Source: Epiperipatus broadwayi (taxonomy: Eukaryota > Onychophora > Udeonychophora > Euonychophora > Peripatidae). From it: 64,000 bases of DNA. Location of the stretch: the NCBI GenBank assembly GCA_028023455.1, contig JAQFVV010013339.1, forward strand, positions 1 to 64,000, written 5' to 3'. A model generated the notes under the pieces. It was given only the letters and a program-made list of their open reading frames with translations. It made no database searches and was not told the origin of the DNA. Positions 58,396 through 64,000 of this stretch are shown here, in pieces. The translations under genes and the position numbers were made by a program. Every line of letters starts with the position of its first letter. Positions within the stretch are counted from its first letter, which is position 1.

Positions 58396-58740
58396 TATTG
58401 GATGAGTATGCATTAGATAGGGATTTTATGCACAAGCCTTCTGGCATTCATTGATTACTCTGGTTAGCACAGGGTGGCAATACGGTATGGAGAGTTTTGC
58501 TTTGTTCAACCCATGTTCAGAACAAAAACTACCAGATCACAGAAACAGGTAAACCATCAGACAAAAAAGTGATGGGAAATTCAAAAAAACATGAGACTCT
58601 ATCAAATTTCAAACCTCTTGAAGCCCCCATGGCAACCACAGAAGATGAAATACTGTTTATTTCATTCCCTGAGTCAGAGCCAGCCCTATGGGAAACTACT
58701 TACTAGAAGACCTCACCTAAAATACACTACCATGCCCTGG

Positions 58741-59160
58741 CTATTACAATCATATCACTAAATATCAGAGGCTTAAACTTCAAACAGAGTAAAACTCTTC
58801 ACATATGGTTTATTAAACATCAACCAGATATCCTCTGCCTCTCAGAAACAAAACTCCATATATAGTCTGCTCCATGCATTACTAAACTAGACTCACTAGG
58901 CTACTTTCACTATTCTATGGCCCAATCATCAGGAGCTAGAATGACCATACTAATTAACAAATCATCCCTCATAACCTTCTGCAAAATATTATATATCAAC
59001 AATAACTGCCTCATTGCCATTCTTCAATACAATTGTACCATCAATTTATGCAACATATACATGACAAAGGCTCCTGACAACATTTGTAGTATCATCCATA
59101 CAATAAATGCTATGCTTTGTATCAACCCATTGCCTCCATCCTGATAGATTTCAACAACTT
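58741..59160 (+). pseudogene. LINE endonuclease remnant
   Basis: Reads ITIISLNIRGLNFKQSK, then PDILCLSETKLHI: the N-terminal metal-binding segments (asparagine and glutamate) of the apurinic endonuclease in L1/Tx1-type elements. MTILINKSS follows, and ILIDFNNF near 59142 stands for GDFN. Frames change between the segments. Confidence 0.75.
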
Positions 59161-59939
59161 CTATGAAACTTTCCAATCCAATTAGCTCCCATTAATCAGT
59201 CCAAAGCTAACAAGTGCTCAGCACCTACTCCCTGAGACAGCATTCTCATTCTACACAACTAAACATTTCACTCATAGACATAACCTTTCTGTCTCCAACC
59301 TTACTGCCCTCATTCATGCCAACCTCTGGTTTTCTCAGATCATCTGGTACAAGAGATAGAACTCCAATTCTCCAGCCCACCAGACCCAAACAGCAGAGAA
59401 CAAGACTCATAACAAGAAAAACTATACCTGCCTTTTCTCAGAAGCCTATATACAATTCCACCAAACAAATATATTTGCCAGATCAATCACAGAGGCATGG
59501 TGCCTATTCACAAAACTCTACAACTAATAACCAACTATTCCTCCTAAAGGCCAGGGTCCTTGAAACTCCTGAAGAGCCTAGACATAATGGGCACCCTCAA
59601 GCACCTATCTTTGGAAGGACAACACATAGAAAAAATTCTACATCTAAGACAGAATATAGAACCACCCAAAAAATTCTAGTTGAATACATAGCAACAAAAA
59701 AACCCAGTTACCCAATACATCAACATTGCTGGACCAGGGGACACATCAGATGGGCCTTGGGACAGAAAAAAAATAAAGGCCTCAGTGACATCACCATTGA
59801 TGGTAAACAATTTATTGGTCCCACAATGCTAGGGAAAATCCAAGAGCATTTCAAAATAGTTTCCAAAACTTTATCACACCCAACCACAGAACATTCAAAA
59901 TAATGCAGGACAATCCCCATAACATCAGCCATGCCACAA

Positions 59940-60967
59940 TACTAACAAAACTAAGCTCAATGTCAGATAAAATACACCCTGGTCTACATGGCATCCTGAA
60001 GTTCTTTCTACTCCACCTGAGCAGGTACACCATCCCAATCATCAATGAAATGATAGATCTGCTCAGCAGTGGAACTTGTTATCATGATTTTCTATATTTC
60101 ATTGCATGGGACTTGTTATCTTGATTTCCTATACCCCATTGCAATGGTGCAACTACTTAAAAAAGCGACACCACACCTAAACTCAAAACCTAAGGGCCAT
60201 CTCACTAATCCCCCTCTCAAGATAAACCAAGGCTATAATAAAAAACAAACACAAGGCAACACTCTGAAGCACATTTCAAGATACCAGTTCACCAAGAAAG
60301 GTGCATGCAGTCACATCAAATACCATAAGCCATTTCCACTTGTCTTGACCAAGTCCACACAAAGAAAAGGTCCAGGCCAGTTGCCAACACAGGGACTTTT
60401 GACTCTGTGTGCATTGATGTGCTATTTAAAATGAACAATACCAAGTACCCTAATCTTTTTTACAAATCATTGAGAATCTTTTAAACCAAGAAATTTTTTA
60501 CACTAGATGGTCACATAGCCCCAGGATTTAAACCCTATTTATCCATCCTGCAGGGCTCATCACTAAGCATTGTTATTCACAGCTTACATAAACCCTCTCC
60601 TACTCCACATATGAAACACACTCCCAGGCATTCAAGTGGAATACATCAATGAAAACATAAGCCACACTTCCTATGTGGACGATGTTGTCTTTTTTCCTTC
60701 CATCACTCACCTTAACAATCTAATAGATACTTGATGGCTATACAGCAAACCATGGTCTCACATTCAACAGCAAGATGTCAGCAATATGGTCACTATCACT
60801 GGAAAAAAACCCAGTGAAGTTCAATGCCCAACCTCAAAAGTTCTTGGGTTTCCCTGTAGCAAAGCCTCTCTCTTTCATGAGATAGGAAATTCAAAGCTCC
60901 CTCCTTGAAAAAACCAAAACCACAATAGTATTGGTTTACTTGTCTCTTTAAAAAGGTGGCATTGAAT
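59940..60967 (+). pseudogene. LINE reverse transcriptase remnant
   Basis: From 59940 in shifting frames: SSMSDKIHPGLHGI (from SPGPDGI), LRAISL near 60192 (from RPISL), TFDSVCIDVLFK near 60400 (motif A aspartate), PYLSILQGSSLS near 60535 (from QGDPLS), SYVDDVVFF near 60676 (catalytic YVDD box), then LKSSWVSL near 60835. Sequence is lost into the gap. Confidence 0.72.
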
Positions 60968-61467
60968 NNNNNNNNNNNNNNNNNNNNNNNNNNNNNNNNN
61001 NNNNNNNNNNNNNNNNNNNNNNNNNNNNNNNNNNNNNNNNNNNNNNNNNNNNNNNNNNNNNNNNNNNNNNNNNNNNNNNNNNNNNNNNNNNNNNNNNNNN
61101 NNNNNNNNNNNNNNNNNNNNNNNNNNNNNNNNNNNNNNNNNNNNNNNNNNNNNNNNNNNNNNNNNNNNNNNNNNNNNNNNNNNNNNNNNNNNNNNNNNNN
61201 NNNNNNNNNNNNNNNNNNNNNNNNNNNNNNNNNNNNNNNNNNNNNNNNNNNNNNNNNNNNNNNNNNNNNNNNNNNNNNNNNNNNNNNNNNNNNNNNNNNN
61301 NNNNNNNNNNNNNNNNNNNNNNNNNNNNNNNNNNNNNNNNNNNNNNNNNNNNNNNNNNNNNNNNNNNNNNNNNNNNNNNNNNNNNNNNNNNNNNNNNNNN
61401 NNNNNNNNNNNNNNNNNNNNNNNNNNNNNNNNNNNNNNNNNNNNNNNNNNNNNNNNNNNNNNNNNNN
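60968..61467. other. Assembly gap, 500 N
   Basis: Exactly 500 unknown bases, so the true length is probably not known. Long open frames across it are artefacts. Confidence 0.99.
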
Positions 61468-64000
61468 GACCCAGGTGTATATAGATAGCCAATTATTACA
61501 GTTTAATTTGTACATGTCAAATTACCACCCTCACAACATTGTGACACATTTTGAGGGTAGGAAGTTTGATACATCAATTAAACTAGTAATTGGGTTATAT
61601 ACACTGAACAATGATAAAGATATATATATAAGAAATTGTTCTGGACAATCTTGGGAATCATACATTATATTTATAATCTTATTCCACAAGATGCTATAAT
61701 CAGAAATTAGTCACTACCTTGCACAAGAGATGAAGTGAAAATTATACCACAAATACATTCATTAAGTGGATATTCTCTAATTTAATAAATGACTAGTAAA
61801 AATTAACAAGTTGTTTTTAATTTACTCTTAATAATAAGCTTTTGCAAAAGAATTCTTTTATTTCAATTTTTATTGTTAATTACCTTAATAAACATTTGTA
61901 TCAATTAAAACAATTTTAATCCCTAGGAAGAAAAAAAAGTTTTTTTTTATTTTAAATATTAAACAAAAATAATATTTTTTTTTATTAATACAGAATGAAT
62001 ATAATGTATTTTTTATTAATGCAGAATAAATATAATTATGCTTGTTTTTTTGTTAAATTAGTATTTTTGCAAATACAAATTTAAATGTATATTAAACCTA
62101 TTTGTTAATATTTTTAAATGACTAATTTTTAAGCAGTTTTCATGTGCTTTGATTTTATATTTACTACTATTGTAAACTATTATTCATTCCTATTTTATGC
62201 CATGGCAATGAAACACTTTCAACACATAGAAATTAATCTAGTATCCCAGTTACATAGACAAGACAGTTAATTATCTGATGGTTCAAAGTGTTAGGGTGTT
62301 TTGAATTTCAGAATATTAGACTGCAAAAATACAGGATATATTCATAAGTATTAGTTGTGATTTTGAAACCACAAGTCAGAAGCAGCTCTATACTACAAGA
62401 TGTTCAATGATTATTCAAACTTATAAATGATGGTGAATTATTGTTGAAGCTAAGCTTGGAGGATTCCAGTAATAAATTGTATTAAAAAATAAAATATCCG
62501 GAATCAAATTATATTTATCTGTGAATTTAAATTGATTTTTTCTCAAAGCAAAATTTGGCTACACTATTTTTTAAATAATATATGGCCAGGAATACTTATT
62601 TTTAGACATGAATCTTAAGACTTTTTGTGTAAGTGTAGGAACTAAAAGTGCATTGATATTACACTTTCTCAGATTTGCTCTACTATGTTTTCATTAAAAA
62701 ATAGTACATATTCACAGTGTATACCAGTGAAATAGTGACAGCTTCTCTCTAAGCTATCTGCAGAGAAATCTCTACATCTGTTCATGTGTTATATGATAAC
62801 ATAGTGTTAGCTATTCTGGACAAAAACATTAAGATGCTAGCATGTGGGAATCACAATTTGTGGTTTAAAATGTATTAGTGATATGAACATTACATTTTGT
62901 ATTAATTTTCTAAACAACTACTGAAATATTTGAAATGATCACACTAAATGTGAATGCATGTGTTGCTAGGACAAACAAAGGATTTGCAAGATATGGCAGA
63001 GAGAACATTATCCATTGAAGTATAAATTACAGAGACATTCCATGTTGCATCTTATGTTTCACATATAATATCTTAAAATGTTTATAAATAAAATAAATTA
63101 TATTCCTACATAATCTGCATAAATGCTGACATCATACCAAAGCTTGTAATAACTATTATCTTATATTCACTGTCTAAAAATGTGAGTTTAATGTATAATG
63201 ATTTAAAGATACAATACTTAGAACAAATATGTACTTTTACAGTTTGACAAGTTATTTTTCGTTTTGCATTTGTTAATATTATAGTAATGGCTGCACAAAA
63301 CTACATACAGTAAAAATTTAAACTATAACTTAGTCTTCTATTATGATTGTAAATATTTAAAAATCTTCACAGTTTGCTGCTTTCAAGAAAACTGAATTTT
63401 AAATAAGTGCATGAAATGAGAAGAATGATCATGTTGTTTCTTGATTTTAACTCCAAAGATAAAATATCAATAAACATTAAATGGTTTAAAACAGGCAAAA
63501 CTCTTTATATGTATAGCCACTCAGTGCAATAGCATTTAAGAGCAAGCATAAGAAATGGTGATCATGTGATGTTTATTGGATTAAATGGTTTCTGTATAGT
63601 GTATCTGACAAGAGCATGCTAACTTACAATATGAAAAACAATATGGAGATGTTGGGCATTTGGCCTCATTGGTTGTTATGCCCTCAAAATGGAATTTAAT
63701 AGTTCTCTTTCAATTAAGTGCTTTCTCACCTACTGAATCATAAAAAGAACTACACTTAAAATTAACATTTTACATGAAATTAAAAAGGCAAAAAAGAATC
63801 TAGAGAAATGGATTCATTACATGTCCAAATATGGTTATATTTTTTTCAAAACTGGTTATTTAATTCAAACATAAATTGACTCGTATATTTTTCAATAATT
63901 ACAATATATAAATTATGAAGATTTATTCACTACACATGTTAAAATATTTCTAATGGATTTGTATTTATTAAAACTACTTAATCAAGTATACAGAAGAAAA
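61468..64000. other. Non-coding stretch
   Basis: AT-rich with no gene recognised; contains one FB-2 fragment near 63.5 kb. Confidence 0.5.
63488..63583 (+). mobile_element. FB-2 fragment (end module)
   Basis: 'aaaacaggcaaaactctttata...agaaatggtgatcatgtgatgtttattgg' matches the outer ends of FB-2a and FB-2c. Arms and hammerhead are deleted. Confidence 0.75.

Larger units (their letters stand above)
57490..58505. mobile_element. FB-2b: foldback element with 12-bp target duplication
   Basis: Flanked by tcaacccatgtt at 57478-57489 and 58506-58517, an exact 12-bp duplication that splits the LINE's coding region. The interior consists of FB-2 units in opposing orientations: 57538-57950 reversed, then a further partial left arm (57955-58110), then a plus-oriented unit to 58505. 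Repeated words include 'ctctccatacagtattg', 'aatccctatctaatgcctac' and 'ccaatcctgcctaatagg'. Both main arms carry a hammerhead-like motif. Confidence 0.88.
54829..60967 (+). mobile_element. L1/Tx1-like LINE, decayed, split by FB-2b and cut by the gap
   Basis: Plus-strand non-LTR retrotransposon with a gag-like first ORF, an apurinic endonuclease and a reverse transcriptase, all with stops and frameshifts. Between ORF1 and the endonuclease a 1016-bp FB-2 element has inserted (57490-58505). The 3' end is lost in the run of N starting at 60968. Base composition (A- and C-rich on this strand) differs clearly from the surroundings. Confidence 0.82.

Noticed and set aside
60796-61699. Long frames spanning the N gap
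   Set aside because: They consist mostly of unknown bases; no evidence of coding.

Overview
This window is AT-rich eukaryotic (metazoan) DNA. There are no operons or ribosome binding sites. It is dense with animal-type transposons: APE-type LINEs, Penelope-like elements (PLEs), Merlin and hAT DNA transposons. It also carries one vertebrate/invertebrate-style poly-C2H2 zinc-finger gene. I cannot name the species; an invertebrate with a large, repeat-rich genome fits best. A 500-base run of N (60968-61467) marks a scaffold gap.

Layout. 1-9 kb: a decayed PLE (about 1.8-2.8 kb, minus), a 3' LINE fragment (6.3-6.9 kb) and a broken coiled-coil, gag-like frame (8.5-9.4 kb). 9.4-11.4 kb: two tandem arrays, a Merlin transposase fragment and two copies of a module carrying an RFX-type palindrome. 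11.6-17.7 kb: a diverged tandem duplication riddled with insertions (LINE 3' end, foldback elements, a 1.1 kb hAT element with 8-bp target duplication that itself contains a foldback). 17.7-20.7 kb: a nearly full-length RTE/CFDP2-like LINE with only two frameshifts. 20.7-28.9 kb: mostly featureless, with a GC-richer possible exon, a homopolymer block that looks like an assembly artefact, and a 97-bp tandem repeat. 29-31.5 kb: a second, younger PLE. 32.8-34.9 kb: the zinc-finger gene, the only plausible host coding gene, with a decaying array upstream. 38.5-45.3 kb: old foldback relics, then long tandem arrays leading to a second Merlin transposase pseudogene. 46.3-63.6 kb: foldback elements of two families, a decayed LINE (51.4-54.5 kb) and a third, L1/Tx1-like LINE (54.8-60.97 kb) that runs into the gap.

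The most interesting system is a set of foldback (inverted-dimer) elements whose arms each carry a type I hammerhead ribozyme motif. I call the two main families FB-1 and FB-2; a third, PLE-like pair lies at 15 kb. FB-1 copies keep the CUGAUGA core, a stem II, GAAA, a short palindromic stem III and a complementary stem I at seven sites. In all six inverted elements the ribozymes point outward. Three insertions have target duplications of 10, 12 and 15 bp, which suggests target-primed retrotransposition rather than a cut-and-paste transposase. PLEs are known to carry hammerheads and inverted terminal repeats, so these are probably PLE-dependent non-autonomous elements, or inverted relatives of animal retrozymes. 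The zinc-finger array with its decaying 5' side and three-finger higher-order repeat, and the RFX X-box palindromes carried by the Merlin family, are the next most notable points.
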